Shown here: in pieces, positions 53,021-61,823 of the stretch | How positions within the stretch are numbered: position 1 is the first letter of the stretch | Layout: the number at the start of each line of letters is the position of its first letter | NCBI GenBank assembly: GCA_016795105.1 | Contig: JAEUIH010000001.1 | Location: 1-64,000 of the forward strand | Origin: Planctomyces sp. | Lineage (GTDB): Bacteria > Planctomycetota > Planctomycetia > Planctomycetales > Planctomycetaceae | Direction of reading: 5' to 3' | DNA: 64,000 nucleotides | The notes under the pieces: model-generated | The model's input: only the letters and a program-made list of their open reading frames with translations | Database searches by the model: none | Told to the model about the DNA's origin: nothing | Translations under genes and position numbers: made by a program

Positions 53021-53656
53021 CTAACTCGGCGGATCACGTACATCCGATTGTTCCTCGTCGGTGTCGTGCAAGTCAGCGAGTCTCTCCAGACCGTGAGCAT
53101 TCGCATACCTCAGACCAAGTATAGATAAAGCCTTATTGGGCCAAAACTCAAGACTTATCTGTCCGCTGGACATACCGCCCTGCGAGAATCGTTCAATGAA
53201 ACATCTGTTCTGTCCGTCTTCAATTCGCATCCCAACCAGGGCCTGGAAGGCAATTAGGATTGTATCACGAAGCTCCGTCTCAGTCTGGGGGAGTGGAACC
53301 CCGGAAAACATCTTCTTCATTTCGCGCCATAGGTATGGATCGCCACGAAGCCCCCATTGGCCCGGCTCGGGATCAAATAGGTCAGCTATCGATGATGTGG
53401 GTCTGTCCGCCGGCACTGACGGGTCTCGATGTGAATCACCGCGAAGTTTAATGTGCAGAACGTACTCGGAGACGGATCCGTCCCAGCCGCATTGCGTGCA
53501 TGCTCCGCCCTGTATGGAATGATTGCACCGAGTCTTGCCGTAGATCCAGTAAGCACATTCCCGACAAAGCCCCGACATGGCCAACGGCGTGCGAATGAAC
53601 GTGCTGCCACACTCATCACAGGTGCCGGGTTCTTCGGGATCAATGTAAGGCATCAT
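53021..53656 (-). CDS. Hypothetical protein with N-terminal zinc-binding motifs
   Basis: 211 residues. Cys pairs CDEC, CREC, C-N-H and CTQC in the first about 60 residues form one or two zinc ribbons (TRCNHSIQGGACTQCGWDG). The rest is a mixed alpha/beta domain (LRDTILIAFQALVGMRIEDG, GMSSGQISLEFWPNKALSIL) followed by an acidic tail. No known family. It lies 63 bp upstream of the SUFU gene and probably shares its transcript. Confidence 0.68.
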   Translation of the reverse strand: MMPYIDPEEPGTCDECGSTFIRTPLAMSGLCRECAYWIYGKTRCNHSIQGGACTQCGWDGSVSEYVLHIKLRGDSHRDPSVPADRPTSSIADLFDPEPGQWGLRGDPYLWREMKKMFSGVPLPQTETELRDTILIAFQALVGMRIEDGQNRCFIERFSQGGMSSGQISLEFWPNKALSILGLRYANAHGLERLADLHDTDEEQSDVRDPPS

Positions 53657-54069
53657 CGGTTCGGGGGACAGGTCCTAAACTGAAACTTAAGCTTAGATAG
53701 AACGGTGCAATTCTGTCTAACACAGATCGTATTCTGCCTCACACAAGTGCCAGTTCCAAGTTTGCTTAAGCGATCCTTTCGCATTAGCTCATAGCTGTAA
53801 GCAGTTGGGGAAGTTGACTCCTCAGAGTCTGAAATGCGCCCAGTGTATTTTCCAGAATGAAACACAGCCTCAAGACTGGGCACCCTGAGCCCGCGCGTGC
53901 TTCGCTCCTTTGGGTAACTTACCCATGGGCTCCAGTCCCCGAAATTCTACGGAAGGCAATTTCCTTCAGCGACCTTGGTCCAGCGAATTCCAATCACATC
54001 TTTCATGACAACGAAAATCGATGAGAGTTCACCCCGATTTCTATTGACTGCACCAGACACGAAAGTGTC

Positions 54070-54275
54070 GATGAACCCCGTTGAGGATGAATCGCACTCC
54101 AACCCCAACAATGCGGCCCTTGTACTCGTACTCAGCACCGCGGTACTCGTACTCGATCTTGTCAGCCTTCTCTGCGCCCTTGCGTCTTTGCGTTACCCCT
54201 TCCGACAGCCCGTTAGGCTCTCACACTCGAAAGCAGGTGCGGTCAGCAGCGTTCTTTTCGAGTACGAGTACTCGA
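54070..54275. repeat. GTACTC composite repeat, copy E
   Basis: AACCCCGTTGAGGATGAATC is followed by the left end (54122-54157; GTACTCGTACTC, AGCACCGCG, GTACTCGTACTCGA), the core (CTTCTCTGCGCCCTTGCGTC, CGACAGCCCGTTAGGCTC), and a shortened inverted right end (TTTTCGAGTACGAGTACTCG, 54257-54276). The 870-bp gap 53657-54526 holds no gene. Confidence 0.87.
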
Positions 54276-54526
54276 TTTTGCCAACGTTCTCCGCGCTACG
54301 TTCTTATTTCGCTACGGAGCAGTGTCCTCCGGCATCAGAGTACTACGGGAAATCGGTTACCCGGGACCGCGTACTCAAAATGGATCCAAGCTGAACCTAC
54401 GGCAAACCGATCCCATGCACCCTGTGGTCCAAAGACCTTGTCGTTGTCGTTTAACCTGAATCCTGAGCCACGAAATACGATGAATGCCTGCGTGCCGACT
54501 CAACAGCTGCGAGGGTTACGGACTTG

Positions 54527-55642
54527 TTACTTCTCTTTCGGAAACGCCATCGTGAGAAACTTCGGAAGATAGTCTCGCCAGACTTTCCAGTCATGCCCGC
54601 CGTCCGTCAATTCGTATTGATGTACAACCCCCAATTTGGTCAGCTGAGCATCAAAGGCCTCGTTTCCTTTCAGGAGGAAGTCATCCTTCCCGATAGGAAT
54701 CCAAAAAGACTTGAAGCTGTTTGCGGCGGGTGGAGTTCCACCAAGCGATGGATATTCCGCCAGCAAATCCTGATCATTCTTTTGCGGAACAGCGGCACTG
54801 AAAGCTGCGACCGATGAAAACATCTGCGGATTCTTCAGCCCAATATCGATGGCATGCCCGCCTCCCATTGAAAGGCCCGCTATTGCTCGTCGATCCGCGT
54901 TTGTTTCGATTCGATACCTAGCTTCAAGGAACGGGAGCAGACATTCTGTCACATCACGTTCGTATAGTTCGTTGTTGCGAATGAAATAGTTATCCGGACG
55001 TTCCTGAAGATTCAGGGGCTCGGGATGTCCATATGGCATTACAATAACAACGGGCTCGATTTGAGAGGTTGCGATCAGGTTGTCAGCGATTGCATGAGCA
55101 CGCCCAACTTCGGTCCATGCGGTTTCATCGTCACCATAACCGTGCATCAGAATCAACAACGGGTAGACTCTGCCTTCGGAACTGGCATAACCCGGAGGCG
55201 TATAGACCATTGCTGTTCGGTCTGCAGGAGAGACCGACGATGGGTAGGAGATGCGATGGATTTCTCCATGAGGCACCTTTTGTACTTCTGTGATCAGCGG
55301 AGGATTTCCTGGGATCTCCACCATACTCGCCATCGTCAGCCACTTCTTGACCATCCGATTTGACGGGTCGATCATCATTGTTCCGTCAACATTAAATGTA
55401 TAGTCATAGATTTGTGGGCTGAGAGGCTTTGAGGAGCCCTCCCAAATGCCGTTGCCGGACTTGGCTAAAGCAAGCTTTTGGCCGCCCACCGTCACGTCAA
55501 CCTGCTGAGCTTTCGGTGCTCGAAGCCGGAAGGTGACACTCCCATCCTCGTGGACCTGCGGCGACACCAGATTCTGAGCAAACGAAACAGAAATGTTATT
55601 GACCATGGCAATTGCAACCAGAATGCTAAAGAGCTGTTTCAT
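54527..55642 (-). CDS. Secreted esterase, CE1/enterochelin-esterase-like
   Basis: 371 residues from the ATG at 55642 (MKQLFSILVAIAMVNNISVS), a signal peptide with cleavage after SFA-QN. An N-terminal E-set/CBM48-like beta domain (about 30-120; FRLRAPKAQQVDVTVGGQKL) precedes an alpha/beta-hydrolase with GLSMGGGHA (nucleophile Ser), GKDD (probable Asp) and DGGHDWKVWRD (catalytic His). The layout matches XynZ/feruloyl-esterase-like enzymes that remove acyl groups from plant or algal polysaccharides. It lies just inside the right bounding repeat. Confidence 0.9.
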   Translation of the reverse strand: MKQLFSILVAIAMVNNISVSFAQNLVSPQVHEDGSVTFRLRAPKAQQVDVTVGGQKLALAKSGNGIWEGSSKPLSPQIYDYTFNVDGTMMIDPSNRMVKKWLTMASMVEIPGNPPLITEVQKVPHGEIHRISYPSSVSPADRTAMVYTPPGYASSEGRVYPLLILMHGYGDDETAWTEVGRAHAIADNLIATSQIEPVVIVMPYGHPEPLNLQERPDNYFIRNNELYERDVTECLLPFLEARYRIETNADRRAIAGLSMGGGHAIDIGLKNPQMFSSVAAFSAAVPQKNDQDLLAEYPSLGGTPPAANSFKSFWIPIGKDDFLLKGNEAFDAQLTKLGVVHQYELTDGGHDWKVWRDYLPKFLTMAFPKEK

Positions 55643-55865
55643 ATTCGACCGCTTCCAAAAGTTGCCCATGTGAAGTTCAACGCCCCAGCGTCACTGCTCA
55701 GCAAGCCAAACGTGAATGCAGGTCTTACGAATAATGAAACTGTCGACAAAATTCAATCTGGTGGCGTCATTGAGTCCACTGAATCTTCTCAGAGTTCAGC
55801 ACAGCCGACGACGGGTTTACGATGCATCGACATGCAGGGCCTGAATCGCAGGCAGGGTTGGTAAT

Positions 55866-55989
55866 TTAATCACGAAAGACTCGAACCACACGAATAAACA
55901 CAACCGGGCACTTCTGCGGTTCTTCCGTCTATTCCGCGTCAACCTTGGTCAAAATGCCAGCCCTGCCCGCGATTCGAATCAAAACCACA
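55866..55989. repeat. Right copy of ~120-bp direct repeat bounding the island
   Basis: Starts CACGAAAGACTCGAACCACA and contains CACAACCGGGCACTTCTGCG, TATTCCGCG, GGTCAAAATGCCAGCCC and GATTCGAATC. Same block order and orientation as 38428-38548. Between the esterase start and this repeat (55643-55865) there is no convincing gene. Confidence 0.85.
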
Positions 55990-55994
55990 ACTTA

Positions 55995-56030
55995 CAAAAA
56001 AGCCCTTTGACGTGGTTGTCAAAGGGCTTT
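55995..56030 (-). terminator. Rho-independent terminator of ilvC
   Basis: AAAGCCCTTTGAC and GTCAAAGGGCTTT form a 13-bp stem around GTGGTT; read on the minus strand it ends in a T-run. It lies about 50 bp after the ilvC stop. Confidence 0.93.
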
Positions 56031-56082
56031 GCAATAACACCTGATTTGCGACTCAGACTTTAAGTCCGGACACACCTGTGAA

Positions 56083-57087
56083 TCAGACTTCCTTTGAAGA
56101 AATCCAGCTCATCATACGGCGAAGCTGCTTACCAACTTTTTCAATCGGATGATTGCGTTCGCGAATTCGTGTCGCATAGAACGAAGCCTGACCAGCCTTG
56201 TTTTCAAGGAGCCAGTCACGAGCAAATTTTCCGGTCTGGATTTCGTCCAGAATCTTCTTCATCTCCAGCTTGGTCTGCTCGGTGATGATTCTGGGACCAC
56301 GAGTATAGTCGCCATACTCTGCGGTATTTGAGACGCTGTATCTCATATAATTCAAGCCGCCCTGATAAAACAGGTCGACGATCAGTTTCAATTCGTGCAT
56401 ACATTCAAAGTATGCCATCTCTGGCTGGTAACCGGCTTCAACAAGCGTCTCGTAAGCAGCCTTTACGAGGGCACTGACACCACCGCAGAGCACAACCTGT
56501 TCGCCGAACAGGTCAGTTTCTGTCTCTTCTGCGAAGGTTGTTTCGATCACACCACCGCGAGTACCGCCGATCCCCTTTGCATATGCAAGGGCCAGCTGAC
56601 GAGAAGATTCTGCGGCACCTTCGCTGAGTGCAATCAGGCTGGGAACGCCGCCGCCCTTTTCGTATTCGCTGCGAACAAGATGGCCAGGTCCCTTGGGAGC
56701 GACGAGAGCCGCGTCCACGCCTTTTGGAGGCACAACCTGTCCAAAGTGGATATTGAAACCATGGGAACACATCAGCAGGTTACCAGGTTTCAGATTCGGA
56801 CGAATGTCGCTCCGATAAACGTCTCCCTGAAGTTCATCAGGAAGAAGTATGTTGATCAGATCACCCTTTTCGGCTGCTTCCGCAGCAGACATTGGGCTGA
56901 ATCCATGACTCTTTGCAAGATCATAATTGGGTCCACCAGGACGCTGGCCAATAATCACTGTGCATCCGCTGTCACGAAGGTTCTGCGCTTGTGCATGCCC
57001 CTGGCTTCCGTAGCCGATGATTGCAATCGTCTTACCTTTGAGGAGGCTGAGATCTGCATCATCGTCGTAATATACCTTCGCCGCCAT
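56083..57087 (-). CDS. ilvC: Ketol-acid reductoisomerase
   Basis: 334 residues from the ATG at 57087 ([20 protein letters not shown], preceded by AGAGGA); the longer frame upstream is rejected. Class I length. Rossmann motif [13 protein letters not shown], then [10 protein letters not shown] and [10 protein letters not shown], with the metal-binding C-terminal domain ([31 protein letters not shown]). It isomerises and reduces acetolactate in valine/isoleucine synthesis using NADPH. It is 218 bp downstream of ilvN; a large hairpin in the gap suggests separate control. Confidence 0.97.
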   Translation of the reverse strand: MAAKVYYDDDADLSLLKGKTIAIIGYGSQGHAQAQNLRDSGCTVIIGQRPGGPNYDLAKSHGFSPMSAAEAAEKGDLINILLPDELQGDVYRSDIRPNLKPGNLLMCSHGFNIHFGQVVPPKGVDAALVAPKGPGHLVRSEYEKGGGVPSLIALSEGAAESSRQLALAYAKGIGGTRGGVIETTFAEETETDLFGEQVVLCGGVSALVKAAYETLVEAGYQPEMAYFECMHELKLIVDLFYQGGLNYMRYSVSNTAEYGDYTRGPRIITEQTKLEMKKILDEIQTGKFARDWLLENKAGQASFYATRIRERNHPIEKVGKQLRRMMSWISSKEV

Positions 57088-57164
57088 TTCCTCTATTCCT
57101 GTCTGCTTCTTCAAGCCACAAAAACGAACAAAACAACATGGTTCCCTGCGAACCACAATTTCTT

Positions 57165-57194
57165 CAGTCAGTGACAATACAGAGTCACTGACTG
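57165..57194 (-). promoter_or_regulatory. 11-bp perfect inverted repeat upstream of ilvC
   Basis: CAGTCAGTGAC (57165-57175) and GTCACTGACTG (57184-57194) pair perfectly with an 8-nt loop, 78 bp before the ilvC start. No T-run follows on the minus strand, so an operator or leader structure is more likely than a terminator. Confidence 0.55.
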
Positions 57195-57305
57195 TTTGAA
57201 TACCCTGTAGACCAAATCACTCGAAAGAACGTGCTTCAGCGGACTGACTGCTTGAGCAAATCGGACCGCGACAGCCAGCAAGACAGCCGCCGAGGAAAAG
57301 ATCCA

Positions 57306-57842
57306 TCAGCCAGCTGAACTGGAGTTTTCACTGGTCAAAACATTAGGAGGAAGTTCTTCGGTGATTGTTCGATCGCGTCGCATTGCAACACGTCCTGTTC
57401 GCACCATTTCGAGGATGCCAAACTCTCTCATCCGTTCAATGAACGCCTCAATCTTGTTTTCACGACCGGAGATTTCGATCATGACGTGAGTCGCCCCGAC
57501 ATCTACGATTCGACCGCGAAAGATGTCAACAAGTTCGCGAATCTCACTGCGTCGGCCGTTCTCTGTACTGACTTTGATCAGCATCAGGTCTCGTTCGACA
57601 TAGTCTTCCCCGGAGAAATCCTGCACCGTTACTACGGTGATGATCTTTTCCAGCTGTTTGCGGACCTGATCGAGGGTCTTCTCGGTACCATTGACCACGA
57701 ACGTGATCCGGGAAAACTCCGGATTCTCCGTCGCGCCCACTGCAAGACTGTCAATGTTATAAGCTCGAGAAGCCAGCATACCGGAAATGTGGGCCAGTAC
57801 ACCGGGCTGATTGACTACCAACGCTGAAAGAACATGTCGCAT
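57306..57842 (-). CDS. ilvN: Acetolactate synthase small (regulatory) subunit
   Basis: 178 residues from the ATG at 57842 (MRHVLSALVVNQPGVLAHIS). An ACT domain for branched-chain feedback (residues about 1-80; SRAYNIDSLAVGATENPEFS) and the C-terminal ALS-small domain (YVERDLMLIKVSTENGRRSE, RIVDVGATHVMIEISGREN). The catalytic subunit gene ilvB is not in the window. A terminator for the upstream Fn3-like gene separates them. Confidence 0.95.
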   Translation of the reverse strand: MRHVLSALVVNQPGVLAHISGMLASRAYNIDSLAVGATENPEFSRITFVVNGTEKTLDQVRKQLEKIITVVTVQDFSGEDYVERDLMLIKVSTENGRRSEIRELVDIFRGRIVDVGATHVMIEISGRENKIEAFIERMREFGILEMVRTGRVAMRRDRTITEELPPNVLTSENSSSAG

Positions 57843-57960
57843 GAAGACACCCTGGAAAGCATATCTGCGGCCGCACCTGAACGGCGAATCGCCCGGCGCA
57901 GCCATTAAACAGTCAAAAGTGTAGGGGGAGACCAACGAAGTCTCAACCGGTCACCTGAAC

Positions 57961-57993
57961 AAAAAGACGCCGGGAGCTTACACTCCCGGCGTC
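57961..57993 (-). terminator. Rho-independent terminator of the Fn3-like gene
   Basis: GACGCCGGGAG and CTCCCGGCGTC pair perfectly around CTTACA; on the minus strand the stem is followed by TTTTTG. It is 50 bp after the stop of the 58043-59926 gene and 119 bp before the ilvN start. Confidence 0.94.
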
Positions 57994-58042
57994 AAAGTCA
58001 GCATTTTCGCTGGAATACTCAATAATTCACAGCGTTTTCTCT

Positions 58043-59926
58043 TTACAGGGATACAACGGCGGATTCTTCCCACCATTCTCCCTGCTGGCAAAGTGCGGCC
58101 AGTCTATTGATCAGTTCGACAGACATTGGCTGGTGTTCAGTCGGAATGGCGATCCCGGTTTCTGTCGGAGTTACCACTGCTTCAGATTCAATTCGATCAG
58201 CAGCACTTGTGATCTCTGACTGCCGATCAATACTGCGTCTGCTCATCACTTCGACAGTCTGAGAATTCAGTACATCCGACAGGACAACGAGTGACTCCTC
58301 ACCAGAATTCGCCACGTCGGAACCTTCGCCAGGCTGCTCGACTGAAGCCACTGTGAAGTTCACCGCGTTGCTCCATCGCAATGCAGTACCGTCAGCCTGG
58401 ATCGCACGCACCCAGACTCGATAGCTTCCAAGAGCCATATCGCTGCCGGGTTGATAAGATGTGTCAGTGAACCCCGAATCTACAATGTAGTCGAAGTCGA
58501 CACCGACATACGACACCCAGATCTCGTAGGAAGCGGCTCCGGGAACTTGAGTCCATGTGAAGGTCGGTCGGACGGTCGTTGTTGAACCACCAGCTGGAGT
58601 GAGAATCACGGGAGCACCGCCGGTTGCCGTGAACTTATATGGAACACTCCATTCTGTGGACTTGCCAGTCGTGCTGTACGCTTTGACCCAAATCCAGTAA
58701 TTGCCCGGCTGAATGTCCGCTTCGAACGTATAGGAGTTCGTGGAGCTCTGAGCGAGTAGATACCGTGTTGGGCTCTGAGTTCTATCAACCCAGATATCGT
58801 ACCGAACCGCCTTGTCGATCGCCGTCCATTCGACCGTGGGACGAACGTCCGTCACCGTTACGACACCGGGAATATTGGTATCGACTCCGGACGGACCAGT
58901 AATCTGCGGTCGAGCCAGCTTAGAAAACGTTGCTGAGTCGCTCCACAGACCCTGCACTTCAGGTCGTCCTGTGGTTGATCGGATTGCCCGGACCCAGAAC
59001 CGATAGTTGCCATTGACCAGTGCTGTTGGGATCTGGAAGTTTGTCGTTGTCAGATACTTGTGACGGTACAACTGAGGAACACCAGGCCCGTCGACCCACA
59101 GATCGTAATGTGTGGCCCCTTCAACAGCGGCCCATTCCAGTTTTGGTGGATCCTGGAATGTGGGTGCATTGGGACGGAGGATATCAACCTGAGGAGCAAC
59201 TTCGAACGCGTACAGAGGGCTCCAGTTGGTTGTTCGGCCGCCGTCGTCAGTTGTACGGATGTAGACGTGATAGCTTCCGAGGGGCAGGGCAGTTGGAATT
59301 TCAAACGAGCGAATCTCGTCACGCAAAACGTCGCCTTTTCCATCAGGAATTGGATTGCCCTCTGAATCCAGTCGTGGCGTCAGGTTTGCTACTTTATATG
59401 TCGTTGAAGTCAGTGAGATTCGATCACTCAGAAACAGCTCAAACGAATGAGCACCAGGAGCGGCACTCCAGGTAATCTCCGGAGTTGTATCATCAATTTT
59501 TCGCGGGGTTGTGGGAGCCGCATTATTGACCGGCCCCGTAATCAGTGGCTGAACACTGACAATGAAGTCCTGTGGTGAAGACCAGTCTGTCGAAGTGCCT
59601 CCGGCGAAGTTGGCACGGACCCAGACGCGAATCCGCCCCTGGTTCAACTCCGTGGTTGGAGTATAATTTGTTTCTGTCAGACCGTTTTCAGTGATCAGCA
59701 CTTTGCGTGAATCAAGGTCAGAGATCCAGACGTCGTAGCTGACAGCGGTATCGACCGCTTCCCAGGTAATCTCTGGCGTAGCAGTTGTCACTGTTGTTGT
59801 TGGCGTCAGGATTGCAGGTGCCGTCAGCAGCGTTCGATTTTCGAACGTCTCCACAATCCTCGGCGCTTCAGCTCCGTTTCGGCGGCGATTGGAACGACGT
59901 GATCCTGAAATTGGTTCAAACTTCAT
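58043..59926 (-). CDS. Secreted protein with five Fn3-like repeats
   Basis: 627 residues from the ATG at 59926 (MKFEPISGSRRSNRRRNG). The basic N-terminus leads to VETFENRTLLTAPA, matching the E-x-R-x-LL-S/T-A motif that opens many planctomycete surface proteins. About five repeats of around 90-95 residues follow, each with P-x-x-x-W-x-x-V/I-x-x-A-x-x-Y-D/E-x-W (TPEITWEAVDTAVSYDVWIS, PPKLEWAAVEGATHYDLWVD and RPTVEWTAIDKAVRYDIWVD), as in Fn3-like or cadherin-type modules. The C-terminal about 90 residues are non-repeated and acidic. Probably surface or matrix. Confidence 0.85.
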   Translation of the reverse strand: MKFEPISGSRRSNRRRNGAEAPRIVETFENRTLLTAPAILTPTTTVTTATPEITWEAVDTAVSYDVWISDLDSRKVLITENGLTETNYTPTTELNQGRIRVWVRANFAGGTSTDWSSPQDFIVSVQPLITGPVNNAAPTTPRKIDDTTPEITWSAAPGAHSFELFLSDRISLTSTTYKVANLTPRLDSEGNPIPDGKGDVLRDEIRSFEIPTALPLGSYHVYIRTTDDGGRTTNWSPLYAFEVAPQVDILRPNAPTFQDPPKLEWAAVEGATHYDLWVDGPGVPQLYRHKYLTTTNFQIPTALVNGNYRFWVRAIRSTTGRPEVQGLWSDSATFSKLARPQITGPSGVDTNIPGVVTVTDVRPTVEWTAIDKAVRYDIWVDRTQSPTRYLLAQSSTNSYTFEADIQPGNYWIWVKAYSTTGKSTEWSVPYKFTATGGAPVILTPAGGSTTTVRPTFTWTQVPGAASYEIWVSYVGVDFDYIVDSGFTDTSYQPGSDMALGSYRVWVRAIQADGTALRWSNAVNFTVASVEQPGEGSDVANSGEESLVVLSDVLNSQTVEVMSRRSIDRQSEITSAADRIESEAVVTPTETGIAIPTEHQPMSVELINRLAALCQQGEWWEESAVVSL

Positions 59927-60251
59927 AGTCAGCTCTGCCAAACGAGGCACTGGGAAGATGGAACAGTTTTTCCGTCCTCATGGATATCGCCCGAAGACCG
60001 TTTCGAGTCTGATGCCCTTATCGATCCGACCGATAAATCCCGCAAAACAGCCTGAAGGATCCTCGCGCTGCCTTGCTGAAAGGAAAACTCTGCGAAGTCT
60101 GCCTGGCTTTCCCCGACTGCCCCCCAGCCGTGATCATTAGTGTCACTCAGCTGGATTGTTGCAGGTTCTGCCAGTCCGCTCGCTGAAAGACGGGAATCGG
60201 CCGAGTTTCTAACCTGAAATCATCGGCAATCTCCAATAGCTTCCCGGAAGG

Positions 60252-61823
60252 TCACTCCGGCTGACTCTGACCATATTTTCTCAAACGATCTCGCAATGTC
60301 TCCCGGTGAATTCCCAACAACCGAGCCGCCATCGCGCGATTGCCTTCATTTGCTTCAATGGCTGTTTCAAGAACGGGAGGTTCGACCAGCGTCAGAAATT
60401 GATCCCAAAGTCCCCGTTCGGAGTTTGCTTCTCTGTCTGGGGCTCGGTTGATTTGATCGTGAACCCAGGCACGCACCGCTTGTTGCATTTTTTGCTCGAG
60501 ATTCAGCGTTCGAACATCAGGTTCCGCTTGTGCCAACGACTGATGATTTTGATTCCCTCCAATCCCTTCTGACGGAAATGCTTCAGCCCAGGATGCTCCT
60601 GGCGGGGCAGTTTCGAGCCGAGCCGATTCAAAGTGTTCTGGAGTAATGACACCCCCTCGACACAGCACCGCAGCCGCTTCCACGGCATGACGAAGCTCGC
60701 GTATGTTTCCGCGCCATTCGCGACTTTCCAGGCAGGATGCAACATCTTCCGAGAACCTCTGCGACTGCGGCCCTCGAATTCGCCCCAGGAAATATTCCGC
60801 CAGCTCCATAATGTCAGTGCGACGTTCACGCAGCGGTGGCAGATGAATCTGAAAGACGTTCAATCTGTAGAACAAGTCCTCACGGAATTTACCTGTAGCC
60901 ACGGATTCTGAGAGGTTCCGATGAGTTGCGGCAATCAGCCGAAAGTCTGAAATGACTTCGTTGCGTCCTCCCACGGGTTGAATTGCTCGGGTTTCGAGCA
61001 CACGCAGCAGCTTAACCTGAACAGCCGGCGAAACATCTCCGATCTCATCAATGAAGGCTGTTCCCTGATCCGCCATCGCCAGCAGACCTCGACGGTCCTG
61101 ATCGGCGCCCGTGAACGCTCCGCGGACATGTCCAAACAACTCACTCTCAACAAGGCTCTCCGAAAAGGCCGGAATACAGACCGTGACAAATTGCCCCGAA
61201 CGCCGGCTATGTGCGTGAATGGCCCTTGCCACCAGATCTTTGCCGGTACCGCTCTCCCCCGTGATCAAAACAGGGACGTTCCGCTCGGCAACCATGGCGA
61301 TTCGCCGATAGATGCTTTGCATTGCCGGAGAAGAACCAATGATCAGTTCAGGCTGAGCTGTCTCGGTGGTGCTGTGTCGAGTCTCTGCGGCTCGCGTTGT
61401 ACCGTAATTCTTCTGTAAGTCGATGCGAGTTTGCACCGCACTTTTGATCAGAGTGACGGCGGAGTCCAGGTCCAGTGGCTTCACCAGATAGTCAAACGCT
61501 CCACGTTCAATTGCCTGGACAGCAACAGAGAGATTGCCGAAAGCGGTCATCACAATGACCGGTATCTCGAGGCCTGCCGACTTCCAGTCTGCGAACGCAG
61601 TCAGTCCATCTTTCCCGGGAAGCCGAACATCAAGGATCACAACATCCGGCGGACTGGACTGCACTATGCGGGTGGCTTCTTCCGCGCTACTGGCGATATC
61701 AACCTGCAAACCTTCATCCTTCAGGGCTTCGCTAAGAGCCCAGCAGATCGATGCTTCATCATCAACTATCAGGACTCTTCGACTGCGAAGCTCGTCCCTG
61801 ATTTCATGTGACATGACAGGCAT
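60252..61823 (-). CDS. Sigma-54-dependent response regulator (NtrC family)
   Basis: 523 residues: receiver domain (RVLIVDDEASICWALSEALK, phospho-Asp in VVILDVRLPGKDG, Lys in YLVKPLD), AAA+ domain with Walker A GESGTGKDLVARAIH, GAFTGADQDRRG (the sigma-54 contact loop), Walker B GTAFIDEIGDVSP, and a C-terminal Fis-type helix-turn-helix (GNRAMAARLLGIHRETLRDR). A linker of about 70 residues precedes it. Its start overlaps the kinase stop by one base (TGATG), so the pair is translated together. Targets are unknown; no sigma-54 site was identified. Confidence 0.96.
   Translation of the reverse strand: MPVMSHEIRDELRSRRVLIVDDEASICWALSEALKDEGLQVDIASSAEEATRIVQSSPPDVVILDVRLPGKDGLTAFADWKSAGLEIPVIVMTAFGNLSVAVQAIERGAFDYLVKPLDLDSAVTLIKSAVQTRIDLQKNYGTTRAAETRHSTTETAQPELIIGSSPAMQSIYRRIAMVAERNVPVLITGESGTGKDLVARAIHAHSRRSGQFVTVCIPAFSESLVESELFGHVRGAFTGADQDRRGLLAMADQGTAFIDEIGDVSPAVQVKLLRVLETRAIQPVGGRNEVISDFRLIAATHRNLSESVATGKFREDLFYRLNVFQIHLPPLRERRTDIMELAEYFLGRIRGPQSQRFSEDVASCLESREWRGNIRELRHAVEAAAVLCRGGVITPEHFESARLETAPPGASWAEAFPSEGIGGNQNHQSLAQAEPDVRTLNLEQKMQQAVRAWVHDQINRAPDREANSERGLWDQFLTLVEPPVLETAIEANEGNRAMAARLLGIHRETLRDRLRKYGQSQPE

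Noticed and set aside
38428-55989. Integron cassette array with attC sites
   Set aside because: Same-strand small genes fit, but I found no consistent GTTRRRY/RYYYAAC pairs of attC spacing between genes and no integrase in the window. The GTACTC repeats differ from attC.
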